A stretch of DNA of 64,000 bases from Nitrosomonas sp. (GTDB lineage Bacteria > Pseudomonadota > Gammaproteobacteria > Burkholderiales > Nitrosomonadaceae). The translations under genes and the position numbers were made by a program. Where the stretch lies: NCBI RefSeq assembly GCF_022842015.1, contig NZ_JALHQJ010000001.1, forward strand, positions 1 to 64,000, in the 5' to 3' direction. Below, piece by piece: positions 1 through 11,583 of the stretch. The notes under the pieces were generated by a model. The model was given only the letters and a program-made list of their open reading frames with translations. It was not told the DNA's origin and searched no databases. Positions within the stretch are counted from its first letter, which is position 1, and the number at the start of each line of letters is the position of its first letter.

Positions 1-115
1 ATGTACTTTCTAAGACAAGATGAAGTCGCAGGGTTAATTTTTTTGATGAATGCGCAGTATAAAGGATTTTTGGTCAAGAACTGAAACCGTGTTTCACCGG
101 TATTCGTTATACTAA

Positions 116-2149
<2,034 letters not shown>

Positions 2150-2163
2150 CGCTAAAAATAACC

Positions 2164-2709
2164 ATGCTGACTTACCAACAAGCGCAACAAATTCTCGATG
2201 CGGCTGAACTCATTTATTCCGAGCATACGGTCGCGCAAACGGTGCATCATATGGCACTGAATATCACGCAGTTGCTATCGCGGCAACAACCCCTGGTTTT
2301 ATGCGTGATGGGCGGTGCGGTGGTATTTGCCGGGCAACTGCTGCCAAAACTTCCTTTCCCGCTTGATTTTGATTATTTGCATTTATCACGATATAACAAA
2401 CAACTACATGGCGGGGAAATTCAGTGGCGAGTGGAACCTGGAGAAGATGTTAAAGATCGGGTTATTTTAGTGCTGGATGATATTCTGGATGAAGGCATTA
2501 CGCTTGCTGCCATTCGTGACAAAGTGTTGGAAAATGGCGCAAAAGCATTTTATAGTGCGGTGTTTGCTGAAAAAAGAACGGGCAGGCCGAAGCCACTGCA
2601 AGCCGATTTTATTGGATTGACAGTTCCGGACCGCTATGTTTTCGGGTTTGGCATGGATATACACGGCGCATGGCGGAATTTACCCGCCATTTATGCAGTA
2701 AAAGATTGA
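2164..2709 (+). CDS. Hypoxanthine-guanine phosphoribosyltransferase
   Basis: PRPP-binding motif VILVLDDILDEGITL; HPRT-type architecture. Confidence 0.9.
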   Translation: MLTYQQAQQILDAAELIYSEHTVAQTVHHMALNITQLLSRQQPLVLCVMGGAVVFAGQLLPKLPFPLDFDYLHLSRYNKQLHGGEIQWRVEPGEDVKDRVILVLDDILDEGITLAAIRDKVLENGAKAFYSAVFAEKRTGRPKPLQADFIGLTVPDRYVFGFGMDIHGAWRNLPAIYAVKD

Positions 2710-2728
2710 ATCTAATTTTGGGAGGATC

Positions 2729-3475
2729 ATGTTTGCAATTATTGGCGGCAGCGGAATGACGCAATTATCCTGCCTGGAAATATCCCGTCGGGAAATCATA
2801 CGAACCCCGTACGGTGAGCCTTCCGGCCCGTTGACCTTTGGTAAGATGAAGAATGAAGACATCGTTTTCCTGGCGCGGCACGGACACGGACACACGATTC
2901 CGCCGCACGCGATCAATTATCGCGCAAATTTATGGGCGCTGCACTCATTGAAGCCTTCGCATGTCATTGCCGTAGCGTCAGTGGGCGGTATCCGCGCGGA
3001 TCTGACGCCGGGCCGATTGATGATTCCGGATCAAATTATTGATTATACCTATGGACGCGGCTTTACTTTTTTTGAAGGCAAGGATCAACCGGTAACGCAT
3101 ATTGATTTAACTCTTCCGTATAGCCAGCGCACTCGCACATTGCTGCTGCAAGCTGCAAAAAATGCCAATAAAGATGTTTTCGATGGCGGAATTTATGCCG
3201 CCACACAAGGCCCCAGGCTGGAAACGGCCGCCGAAATCAACCGATTGGAACGCGACGGCGCGGATATCGTGGGCATGACCGGCATGCCAGAAGCTGCGCT
3301 GGCCAGGGAATTGGGTCTGGATTACGCCAGTATTGCCGTGGTTGCCAATTCTGCCGCTGGACGCGGTACTAACGTGAGTGGCATTCCATTGAAGGAGATT
3401 TATGCCGTGTTGGAACAAGCAATGGTGGGCGTCAGAAATATTCTGGAACATGTGGTGAGTCGCGATGGCCATTAA
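2729..3475 (+). CDS. S-methyl-5'-thioinosine/thioadenosine phosphorylase family protein
   Basis: MTAP/PNP family motifs: [59 protein letters not shown]. Confidence 0.92.
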   Translation: MFAIIGGSGMTQLSCLEISRREIIRTPYGEPSGPLTFGKMKNEDIVFLARHGHGHTIPPHAINYRANLWALHSLKPSHVIAVASVGGIRADLTPGRLMIPDQIIDYTYGRGFTFFEGKDQPVTHIDLTLPYSQRTRTLLLQAAKNANKDVFDGGIYAATQGPRLETAAEINRLERDGADIVGMTGMPEAALARELGLDYASIAVVANSAAGRGTNVSGIPLKEIYAVLEQAMVGVRNILEHVVSRDGH

Positions 3476-3998
3476 ACCCGTACTTAAAATGGGTGAGCCG
3501 TTGCTGCTGCAAGTGGCTAAACCTGTCGAGCAGTTCGATACTCCCGAACTTCATGAACTGATTCATAATATGCAGGATACCATGGAGGATCTGAATGGTG
3601 CAGGCTTGGCGGCACCCCAGATTGGCGTGAGCCTGCAAGTCGTCATTTTCGGATTTAAAAAGAATCAACGCTATCCCGATGCCGATGAAGTGCCTTTTAC
3701 GGTTTTACTAAACCCACAATTAACGCCATCAACCGATGAAAAAGAAGATGGATGGGAAGGTTGTCTCAGCGTACCAGGCATGCGCGGCATGGTGCCACGC
3801 TATGCGCATTTGCGCTATCAAGGTTTCGATCAATATGGTAAAGCAATCGACCGCACAGTCAGCGGATTTCACGCGCGCGTAGTGCAGCACGAATGTGATC
3901 ATTTGCTGGGCATTCTGTATCCGATGCGGATCAAGGATTTTCGTTCGTTTGGGTTTACGGATGTACTATTTCCTGGACAGGAGGTTGTGGATGATTAG
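3465..3998 (+). CDS. def: Peptide deformylase
   Basis: [21 protein letters not shown] and HECDHLLG motifs; overlaps the preceding gene by 11 bp. Confidence 0.95.
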   Translation: MAIKPVLKMGEPLLLQVAKPVEQFDTPELHELIHNMQDTMEDLNGAGLAAPQIGVSLQVVIFGFKKNQRYPDADEVPFTVLLNPQLTPSTDEKEDGWEGCLSVPGMRGMVPRYAHLRYQGFDQYGKAIDRTVSGFHARVVQHECDHLLGILYPMRIKDFRSFGFTDVLFPGQEVVDD

Positions 3999-4025
3999 GT
4001 TTATACCAATTAGTCAGCAAAGCGC

Positions 4026-4415
4026 ATGAGTCGCCGCGAAACTCCAATGACAGTTTGGTATTGGGAACAGATCGGAGGAATTCTGATTGAGGAGTTTCTC
4101 GTAATTCCTAAAAGAGATGGACAAGGTAGACGTCTAATTGATGCCGTTATTATCCGTGGTCAGGAAAACGCGCGTATGCCTGTGAGTTCTCGAGTTAGCC
4201 TAGAGGGTAAAGATGTCGTGGTTGTACAAACCAAAAACAGTCGTCTTGGTATGTACTTAATGGGGCAAACCTTATTCTCAGCTCAACTTGTTAGGCAGCA
4301 CTTCAACCCTCGAAGTGTTTTGTCGGTTGCTCTGTGTTCTCAAACGGACCGGATTCTTCAGCCCATGCTTGAGGCATATGAGGACTGTAAAGTCGTTGTC
4401 TGCCCAATTGAGTAA
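4026..4415 (+). CDS. Hypothetical protein, possible small PD-(D/E)XK/Mrr-like fold
   Basis: ORF of 129 aa; motif spacing LIEEF...RRLIDAVII...KDVVVVQTKNSR reads as E-D-QxK. Start may be 4047 (MTVWYW). Family not confirmed. Confidence 0.6.
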   Translation: MSRRETPMTVWYWEQIGGILIEEFLVIPKRDGQGRRLIDAVIIRGQENARMPVSSRVSLEGKDVVVVQTKNSRLGMYLMGQTLFSAQLVRQHFNPRSVLSVALCSQTDRILQPMLEAYEDCKVVVCPIE

Positions 4416-4561
4416 ACTGACTAACAATTAATCCAACGATCTTGGAATTAGAGCAGGCTACTTGCAGTTATTTGGTAACTACACTGTTTCGGAAGCAAAC
4501 AGGAAATTTTAGCGAATATTACTGATAACTCGATATTTTTGGTGTTTTGATCTGTTAGCTA

Positions 4562-5005
4562 TTATTTAAATAGTCCCAAAATCCATTCTGTCAAATCCGG
4601 TTTGACAACAACCAGGATCACTACCACAAACAAAATCAGCACCGGGAATTCATTGAACCAGCGATAAAACACATGGCCATGTTGATTGGCATCATTTTTA
4701 AAAGCCGTGACAAATTTTCCGCAGTAGTAGTGATAGAAAATCAATAACAGAACTAACGCCAGCTTGGCATATAACCAACTTCCCGTGAAACCGTAACCCA
4801 GCCACAGCCACACGCCGAACACTACAGTCAGCACTGCGCCGGGAGTCATGATGCCATAATAGAGTTTGCGCTCCATAATCTTGAAGCGCTCTTTGCCAGG
4901 TTGATCTTCGCATTGGGCGTGATAGACGAATAAGCGTGGCAGGTAGAATAGTCCGGCGAACCAAGTGACCATGAAAATGATGTGCAGCGATTTTATCCAG
5001 AGCAT
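4562..5005 (-). CDS. HemJ/CopD-family membrane protein (UPF0093-like)
   Basis: MLWIKSLHIIFMVTWFAGLFYLPRLFVYHA...; 4 TM segments; typical HemJ N-terminus. Confidence 0.88.
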   Translation of the reverse strand: MLWIKSLHIIFMVTWFAGLFYLPRLFVYHAQCEDQPGKERFKIMERKLYYGIMTPGAVLTVVFGVWLWLGYGFTGSWLYAKLALVLLLIFYHYYCGKFVTAFKNDANQHGHVFYRWFNEFPVLILFVVVILVVVKPDLTEWILGLFK

Positions 5006-5119
5006 GATTGCGTGAATGATTAGTGTTAAAGTTGTACGAGATAGAGATTGTGATTTTAGCGCTATTCCCTGAGATTAGGGGATTATGTGTAATGATTAGT
5101 AATTTAATTAAAGAGCGGA

Positions 5120-6631
5120 ATGATTATGGATCAACATTATCAAAATTTAATTCAGAAACTGGAAGAAATTGTTCACTTGAATGGCGTGATGAGCACGCTG
5201 GGGTGGGATCAGGAGGTGATGATGCCTGCGGGTGCCAGTGGGGCGCGCGCGAAGCAGATTGCGGCGCTGGCAGGGGTGATTCATGAGCGCATGACTGATC
5301 CTGCGTTGGGGGATTGTTTGAATGAGCTGAAAGAAAAAAATTCTGATTGCCTGAGTGAAGTGGAGCGCTGCAATATCCGCGAAGCGCTGCACAGTTATGA
5401 ATTGGAAACCAAAGTGCCAAAACAGCTGGTGCAGGAGCTGGCGGAACTGGGGTCGCGTGGGCAGGGCATTTGGGTGATGGCGCGGAAAGAAAACAAATTT
5501 TCTGACTTTGCGCCAGTGTTAAAGCGTTTCTTGGAATTGAAAACAGAATGGGCGCAGCGGGTGTCGCCGGATTTGGAGCCTTATGACGCTAATATCGATC
5601 TGTTTGAGCGCGGAACAACAATCAATATGATCACACCCATATTTGAGCGCCTGAAGCGGGAATTAATACCGTTGATTGAGGCCATTCAGAACCATCCTCA
5701 ACAACCGGATACGTCTTTCTTGCAGGGCAGGTTTGCGCTGGACAAGCAGGAAGCACTGGCGCGAAAAATCAGCCAGGATATCGGTTTTAATACTGAACAA
5801 GGCCGTATTGATGTGTCGGTGCACCCTTTTTGCGGCGGTAGCCATCCGACCGATGTGCGGATTACGACGCGCTATAAGGACAGCGATTTTATCGAGTCAT
5901 TGTATTCAGTAATTCACGAGACGGGGCATGCACTGTACGAGCAGGGGCGCCCGCATGAGCTGGGAGATTTGCCTGCATCCGAATCATTAACGATGGGGAT
6001 TCATGAATCCCAGTCGTTGTTCTGGGAGCGCATGGTTGCGCAAAGCAAGCCGTTTTGCTCGCATTATTTCGACACGATCCGTGCGACGTTTCCGGACAAT
6101 CTACAATCCGCTACTGTGGATTCTTTTTATCGGGCGATCAATACGTGTAAACCGGATTTTATTCGCGTGGAGGCGGATGAAGTGACGTATCCGTTGCATG
6201 TCATATTGCGCTACGAAATCGAGAAGGGCTTATTTGAAGGTTCGATGCAGGTCGATGATTTGCCTGGCATTTGGAGTGAGTTGATGCAGAAATATCTGGG
6301 AATTAAGCCGCCTACAGATACGTTGGGCGTATTACAAGATTCGCATTGGAGCGGTGGGGCGTTTGGGTATTTCCCTTCGTATACGCTGGGTGCGATGTAT
6401 GCGTGTCAGTTTTATAATACATTGCTGAATGAGCAACCGGAGACGGAAAAAAACATTGCAACAGGAAATTTTGCACCGATTAAAGGTTGGTTAAATGAGA
6501 AAATTCATCGTCAAGGAAGGCTTTACACACCGCAAGAGATTGTTCAGCGTGTGACAGGCGAGGCATTGAATTCAGACTATTTTATTGGTTACTTAAAAAA
6601 TAAGTACAGTGAAATTTATGGGTTGGTTTAA
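5120..6631 (+). CDS. Carboxypeptidase M32
   Basis: HETGHALYEQG (HExxH) and ESQSLFWERMV motifs; about 500 aa. Confidence 0.96.
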   Translation: MIMDQHYQNLIQKLEEIVHLNGVMSTLGWDQEVMMPAGASGARAKQIAALAGVIHERMTDPALGDCLNELKEKNSDCLSEVERCNIREALHSYELETKVPKQLVQELAELGSRGQGIWVMARKENKFSDFAPVLKRFLELKTEWAQRVSPDLEPYDANIDLFERGTTINMITPIFERLKRELIPLIEAIQNHPQQPDTSFLQGRFALDKQEALARKISQDIGFNTEQGRIDVSVHPFCGGSHPTDVRITTRYKDSDFIESLYSVIHETGHALYEQGRPHELGDLPASESLTMGIHESQSLFWERMVAQSKPFCSHYFDTIRATFPDNLQSATVDSFYRAINTCKPDFIRVEADEVTYPLHVILRYEIEKGLFEGSMQVDDLPGIWSELMQKYLGIKPPTDTLGVLQDSHWSGGAFGYFPSYTLGAMYACQFYNTLLNEQPETEKNIATGNFAPIKGWLNEKIHRQGRLYTPQEIVQRVTGEALNSDYFIGYLKNKYSEIYGLV

Positions 6632-7518
6632 TGGTTATTACTTAGACTCGGCTTTGCAGTAAGCAAAATTCTTTGATCTGATTCAGTTTTGCTGTGTCTG
6701 CTTATGACCTGATTACTTTCTATCCATTTTTTGACACGATTTGCGTCACCGATACGCGTATTTTTACCCCATGAATTGAGTAGCACGATGACAACGGGTT
6801 GTCCGGAAATTTTGGTGTGCATGACTAAGCAGCGTCCGGCCTCATTCAGGTAGCCAGTTTTGGAAACGTCGATAGTCCAGTTTTGGCTCCGCACTAAGCT
6901 ATTGGAATTGACGTACTGCAATTGACCGCGCTTATTTCCTGGAGATACTGAATGTTGAAATGCGGTAGAGAATTCGCGTATGACAGCATAGCCGTTGGAA
7001 GTAGCGGCTAGTTTTGCCAAATCGCGCGCGGTTGCTACATTACTACTGCTTAATCCGGTAGGTTCGACAAACTGGCTATTAGACATACCAATTTGTTTGG
7101 CTTTAATGTTCATGGCATTCACAAATGCCTTGGCGCCGCCGGGATAGGTTCGGCCTAGCGCAGCAGCTGCCCGGTTTTCTGAGGACATGAGCGCCAGCTT
7201 CAACAATTCATGTCGTGACAATTTGCTGCCTACTGGAAGTCGAGAAGTCGTGTACTTCAATTTATCGACATCAGCATTTTCTATCGTGATGATTTCATTC
7301 GGCGGTAAACGTGCATCAAGTATGATTATGGCAGTCATTAGCTTGGTGATTGAAGCAATGGGCATAACCTTATCAGCATTCTTGTCATAAATGACGTGCT
7401 CATTCTTTGCATTAAAAATAAGAGCCGCTTGAGATTTAATATCTAGATTGTTATTTTGTGCCAGTGAACTATTGGCATAAAAAAATAGAATGCAAGACAG
7501 AATAAATATTTGTTTCAT
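6628..7518 (-). CDS. pbpG: D-alanyl-D-alanine endopeptidase (PBP7/PbpG, peptidase S11)
   Basis: SITKLMTA (SxxK), SEN, KTGYLNEAGRCLV motifs; signal peptide MKQIFILSCILFFYANSSLAQ. ORF extends to 7554 but 7518 is the better start. Confidence 0.9.
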   Translation of the reverse strand: MKQIFILSCILFFYANSSLAQNNNLDIKSQAALIFNAKNEHVIYDKNADKVMPIASITKLMTAIIILDARLPPNEIITIENADVDKLKYTTSRLPVGSKLSRHELLKLALMSSENRAAAALGRTYPGGAKAFVNAMNIKAKQIGMSNSQFVEPTGLSSSNVATARDLAKLAATSNGYAVIREFSTAFQHSVSPGNKRGQLQYVNSNSLVRSQNWTIDVSKTGYLNEAGRCLVMHTKISGQPVVIVLLNSWGKNTRIGDANRVKKWIESNQVISRHSKTESDQRILLTAKPSLSNNH

Positions 7519-7828
7519 TATTTTCCTTCTCAATGGGTGAAAATTGCAAATCAAATCCAGTACGTATTAATTCACGCATTTTTATGAGCGAGGAAAATAT
7601 CTTTTAATTTTTTTATTATCAAGATACTTTATAACAAAAAATATTTAGTTAGTTGGGCGATTGTATGCGCATTCCAAAATGTGTTTTCTGCGTTTGATAC
7701 ACAAAATATAGGCCAAGCTGACAGTTGCTTTATTTATTCTCCATCCAATCTATACAATTCCCTAGATGAAGCAAAAAAACTCTTCTATCCAAACTTGACC
7801 TATCTATAGCTATCCTGCTGCTGATTTA

Positions 7829-8062
7829 TTATTTACCAAAGTTTGGGTGTTTTATTTTAGCAGGACAGGTAACCATTTCACCATCAACACGATCTTTAAT
7901 TTTCTCACCGGCTTTTTTGTTATCGCATTGCATTTTATTCAAGATGTCTTGGGCAGCCATTGGTGGCATTGAAGATTCTTTGTTTCCGCTTGCCATAGTG
8001 GCAGACGATCCCAATAAGAAGACTAAACCAATTGCAGCGATTAGAAATTTGCTCATTTTCAA
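7829..8062 (-). CDS. Small putative secreted/periplasmic protein
   Basis: 77 aa with signal peptide (MKMSKFLIAAIGLVFLLGSSATMASG) and two Cys (MQCD, VTCPA). Confidence 0.65.
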   Translation of the reverse strand: MKMSKFLIAAIGLVFLLGSSATMASGNKESSMPPMAAQDILNKMQCDNKKAGEKIKDRVDGEMVTCPAKIKHPNFGK

Positions 8063-8261
8063 CTCCTATATTAATGTTATGAAGGAAGCCAATTTTTTAT
8101 ACCTGACTTACCAGCCATGAATTTATCACAATCATGACTGATATGGCCATTTCTTTTTTTAAATCTTATAATAAAGAAACGGTGAACGAGTGTATTTTTG
8201 TGATTGATTAACTTTAAATTGATTAAGTAAGATAGCAGACTTTACTAAACTAATTGATTTG

Positions 8262-8657
8262 TCATATAAATAGAACTGCTCCGACGCGACGCCCTTCTTC
8301 AACTAGAATATTATAAGTCCTGCAACAAGCTCTTGTATCCATAATTTCAATTCCAACACCCATTTTAGCCACTTGACTCAGTAAGGAATAATTTGGAAAT
8401 TGATGTGAAATACCCGTGCCTAGAATAATGATTTCAAGTGCATGAGGCAACAAATTTTCAAAATGTTGAATTTCTAGTTCAGAAATTGAAATAATCGGCC
8501 AGTTTTCAATCAACTGATCCGGTAATACAATCAAATTCTTTTCATATCTTATTTGATTGATTACTACATATCCGTCACCATACCCAGTGAAAATATATTG
8601 ATGAGAGAAATTGGCAGGGTGTAATTTCAACGCTTTGCTCCATAATGATTTGATCAC
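8262..8657 (-). CDS. Mth938-like domain-containing protein (DUF498 family)
   Basis: FTGYGDGYVVINQ...LIVLPDQLIENW...EIIILGTGISHQFP...VGIEIMDTRACCRTYNILVEEGRRVGAVL. Confidence 0.85.
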   Translation of the reverse strand: MIKSLWSKALKLHPANFSHQYIFTGYGDGYVVINQIRYEKNLIVLPDQLIENWPIISISELEIQHFENLLPHALEIIILGTGISHQFPNYSLLSQVAKMGVGIEIMDTRACCRTYNILVEEGRRVGAVLFI

Positions 8658-8725
8658 ATCAACAGCGATTATGCATGAATTAAATCAGAATACAACCAGC
8701 ATTGTGTAGGTGTTTTTGGGCAGAT

Positions 8726-9004
8726 TCAAACTAACTGCTCATTTTTTTCAGCTAGCTTTATTTCTACAAAGTTAACTAATGAACTGAGTTTTTCAAAAGT
8801 CTTGGCACTAATCTCGTCATCTTCTATTGAGATGGAAAACTTTTTCTCTAAAGCCAAGATAACCGTAACGACTGCCACTGAATCAAGCTCAGGAATGCTT
8901 CCAAGTAATCTTGTGTCCGGTTCCATTGCATCAAGTCGTTTGCCTAATCCCAGGGTATCAGTCAGAATTTTTTTGATTTCCAGCGTATGGTTTGTATTAA
9001 TCAC
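8726..9004 (-). CDS. Acyl carrier protein-like
   Basis: 92 aa; phosphopantetheine site context PELDSVAVVTVILALEKKFSISIEDDEI. Confidence 0.88.
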   Translation of the reverse strand: MINTNHTLEIKKILTDTLGLGKRLDAMEPDTRLLGSIPELDSVAVVTVILALEKKFSISIEDDEISAKTFEKLSSLVNFVEIKLAEKNEQLV

Positions 9005-9131
9005 AGTAAAAAATTATTTGTTATTCGGTATTGCGTGATTATAAATCTGATTTAGATCATTATCACTGATTTACAGGGTGATAATTTTTTGTGCTTGGTT
9101 ATTGCATGGGAATTATTTTGCTAGCGACGAA

Positions 9132-9854
9132 TTATGGCCTTATTTCAACGATAGAATTGGGCCGTGCTAATCCGCTAATGATTCGTCCTGATTTATTGCG
9201 AACTTGAATAACCTGACCATCAGCTGCATCAGCTAAAGCTTGTCCTTCCGATTGGATATTAAATCCGCGGCCTTGTACGACTAGATTGACGGTTTGTCCA
9301 CGCAAGATTACATGAGGAGCTCGTAGCATCTGCGGGCGCAGTGGTTGGCCGGCGGGTAAATTGGTTGCAGCGACTTTGCCAACTATTAGCGCGGCATCGG
9401 TGAGTATGCCTTCGGGTAATTGTGTCAAATTGGTATTCTGAGGTGCTATATCCTCATATGTAATAATTTGTCCAGTAGCGATAGGCCGCGTGGTATGTAA
9501 TACGTCCGACATTACATTTATCTCTGCTTGCACGTAGATGGTCCAAGTTGCAAGCTCGCTATTACAACGGACACCAATCGAAGTTTTCCCCCACAGGCGA
9601 TTGCCTACGGGAATAAAGGGCTCTAATTGCGGACATTTTGGTAACGCCAGATGTTTATCAATTTGACCGACATTCACGATGACTTGTCCAGGTAGATTAG
9701 CTGTGTTGTTGTAAAGGAAATTCTCAATTGCATTATTTATCAGAGGTATTTCTTGATTAGAGAGAACAGTTTTGTGCCGAGATGCAAGTGCAGGGGTAAA
9801 AAAAACAAGTGCCAACATGAATAGGCAAAGAATTAATGTTGAGTAACGTATCAT
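9132..9854 (-). CDS. flgA: Flagellar basal body P-ring formation chaperone FlgA
   Basis: C-terminal SAF domain (RPIATGQIITYEDI...LPAGQPLRPQML...QTVNLVVQGRGFNIQSEGQAL); signal peptide after start at 9854 (ORF to 9935); divergent from flgB. Confidence 0.95.
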   Translation of the reverse strand: MIRYSTLILCLFMLALVFFTPALASRHKTVLSNQEIPLINNAIENFLYNNTANLPGQVIVNVGQIDKHLALPKCPQLEPFIPVGNRLWGKTSIGVRCNSELATWTIYVQAEINVMSDVLHTTRPIATGQIITYEDIAPQNTNLTQLPEGILTDAALIVGKVAATNLPAGQPLRPQMLRAPHVILRGQTVNLVVQGRGFNIQSEGQALADAADGQVIQVRNKSGRIISGLARPNSIVEIRP

Positions 9855-10014
9855 AATTTTTTTATCCGCTGAGCCATTCGTTCTTGCCGGTTTCGGCAAA
9901 TATTGCCGCCATATCCACATATTAAACAATTGCAAATGGATTGATGCTCAAAGATAACGTCTGTTTCTTGTCTTTATTGTTGATTCGTCTATCAATCTTA
10001 ACATTTAACATAGT

Positions 10015-10030
10015 TGGCATGCTAACTGCT
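10015..10030 (+). promoter_or_regulatory. Putative sigma-54 promoter upstream of flgB
   Basis: TGGCATG-CTAA-CTGCT against consensus TGGCAYR-N4-TTGCW; GG and GC elements separated by exactly 10 nt. Confidence 0.55.
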
Positions 10031-10071
10031 AATAAATGAATAGAAAATATTTGATTAAGGCGATAAAGAAG

Positions 10072-10482
10072 ATGATCAACAAACTTGATAAAGAATTAAA
10101 TTATCACCATAACGCTTTAAGTTTAAGGGTCGCAAGGCAGGAATTGCTTTCAAGCAATGTGGCTAATGCTGATACTCCTAATTTTAAAGCTAAAGACATT
10201 GACTTTGCCAGCATGCTTCAAGAAAAGGTTTCTTCAACTCGAGACCTGAAAAAAGTAAGCCTTAATACGACATCGACAACGCATATTAATTCCTCTACCC
10301 CCGGATTATTCGGAGACAATATTCTATATCGCGTCCCCCTACAACCTAGTGCAGATGGGAATACGGTGGATATGGATATGGAACGCACCCGGTTTGCTGA
10401 TAATGCAATTAAGTACGATGCGAGTATCGCTTTTTTAAATTATGAATTTAGATTTTTATCATTAGCATTGCAGGAGAGATAA
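10072..10482 (+). CDS. flgB: Flagellar basal body rod protein FlgB
   Basis: VARQELLSSNVANADTPNFKAKDIDF. The ORF opens at 10036, but the ATG at 10072 gives standard length and lies downstream of the inferred sigma-54 start site. Confidence 0.95.
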   Translation: MINKLDKELNYHHNALSLRVARQELLSSNVANADTPNFKAKDIDFASMLQEKVSSTRDLKKVSLNTTSTTHINSSTPGLFGDNILYRVPLQPSADGNTVDMDMERTRFADNAIKYDASIAFLNYEFRFLSLALQER

Positions 10483-10485
10483 TAA

Positions 10486-10890
10486 ATGTCATTGTTTAAT
10501 GTATTTGGTATAGCAAGCTCGGCCATGTCTGCACAGTCGCAACGTTTGAATGTGGTGGCGAGTAATCTTTCTAATGCGGACAGTGTAACCAGCTCGACTG
10601 GAGAGCCTTACCGTGGACGTCAAGTTGTTTTCAGCACATTACGTGCGGATGCTAATGGTGCAGCTGGTGTTAAGGTTGCAGGTGTTATTCATGATCCCTC
10701 GCCAATGCGACAAGTATTTGAGCCCAATCATCCATTTGCGAATCCAAGCGGTTATGTAACGATGCCGAATGTCAGTGTCGTCGATGAAATGGTCAATATG
10801 ATGTCGGCTTCACGCTCGTATCAAAATAGTGTCGATATGATGAACACTACTAAATCACTGCTGCAAAAAACCCTGACTATAGGCCAATAA
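10486..10890 (+). CDS. flgC: Flagellar basal body rod protein FlgC
   Basis: SAMSAQSQRLNVVASNLSNADS...NVSVVDEMVNMMSASRSYQNSVDMMNTTKSLL. Confidence 0.97.
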   Translation: MSLFNVFGIASSAMSAQSQRLNVVASNLSNADSVTSSTGEPYRGRQVVFSTLRADANGAAGVKVAGVIHDPSPMRQVFEPNHPFANPSGYVTMPNVSVVDEMVNMMSASRSYQNSVDMMNTTKSLLQKTLTIGQ

Positions 10891-10901
10891 AGGAGCATTT
10901 C

Positions 10902-11570
10902 ATGAATTCAGTACAACAACAAACCGATTCGCAATCAGTATCATTGGGAACCACGACAGGTATCACAACTAAGAAACAAGCCGAGGATCCTCAAGATCGC
11001 TTTCTGAAGCTTCTGGTCACCCAAATGAAAAATCAGGATCCATTGAAACCGCTGGATAACGCAGAAGTGACCAGTCAGTTGGCACAAATTAGCACGGTGA
11101 CAGGTATCGATAAATTAAATTCAACGCTGCAGCAATTGGTTTCTAGTACTGATGATAGTCGATCAGTAGAGGCGTTGGGAATGATTGGACATAGCGCTTT
11201 CGTTCCCGGCAAGTCAATATCTCTTGAAGGAGAGGGTGCCATAGCTGGGATCGAATTAGAACAATCGGTTGATCAAGCTATTGTAACGATATTTGATAGT
11301 TCGGGGATTGTAATTCACACCAAGGAACTGGGTGTGCAACCGGCCGGTGTTAGTACTATTGGTTGGGATGGCATGACAAATAGCGGCACTAAAGCTGCCG
11401 ATGGTGACTATACCTTTGCAGTCACGGCAAAACAGGGTGACAAGGAAGTAAAAGTCGACACACTTTCATTTGGCACAGTAAACAGTGTTTCCCATGGTGA
11501 GCTGGGAACGCATCTGGATATGGGTAAGTTGGGATTAGTCAGTTTATCTGACATTAAACAGGTTTTTTGA
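10902..11570 (+). CDS. flgD: Flagellar hook assembly protein FlgD
   Basis: DRFLKLLVTQMKNQDPLKPLDNAEVTSQLAQIS; FlgD Ig-like domain. Confidence 0.97.
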   Translation: MNSVQQQTDSQSVSLGTTTGITTKKQAEDPQDRFLKLLVTQMKNQDPLKPLDNAEVTSQLAQISTVTGIDKLNSTLQQLVSSTDDSRSVEALGMIGHSAFVPGKSISLEGEGAIAGIELEQSVDQAIVTIFDSSGIVIHTKELGVQPAGVSTIGWDGMTNSGTKAADGDYTFAVTAKQGDKEVKVDTLSFGTVNSVSHGELGTHLDMGKLGLVSLSDIKQVF

Positions 11571-11583
11571 TTAGGAGAACAAG

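Noticed and set aside
1-84. Open frame MYFLRQDEVAGLIFLMNAQYKGFLVKN* at the left edge
   Set aside because: Only 27 codons; could be the 3' end of an upstream gene or chance, and I cannot identify it (it does not read like the ZipA C-terminus that often precedes ligA).
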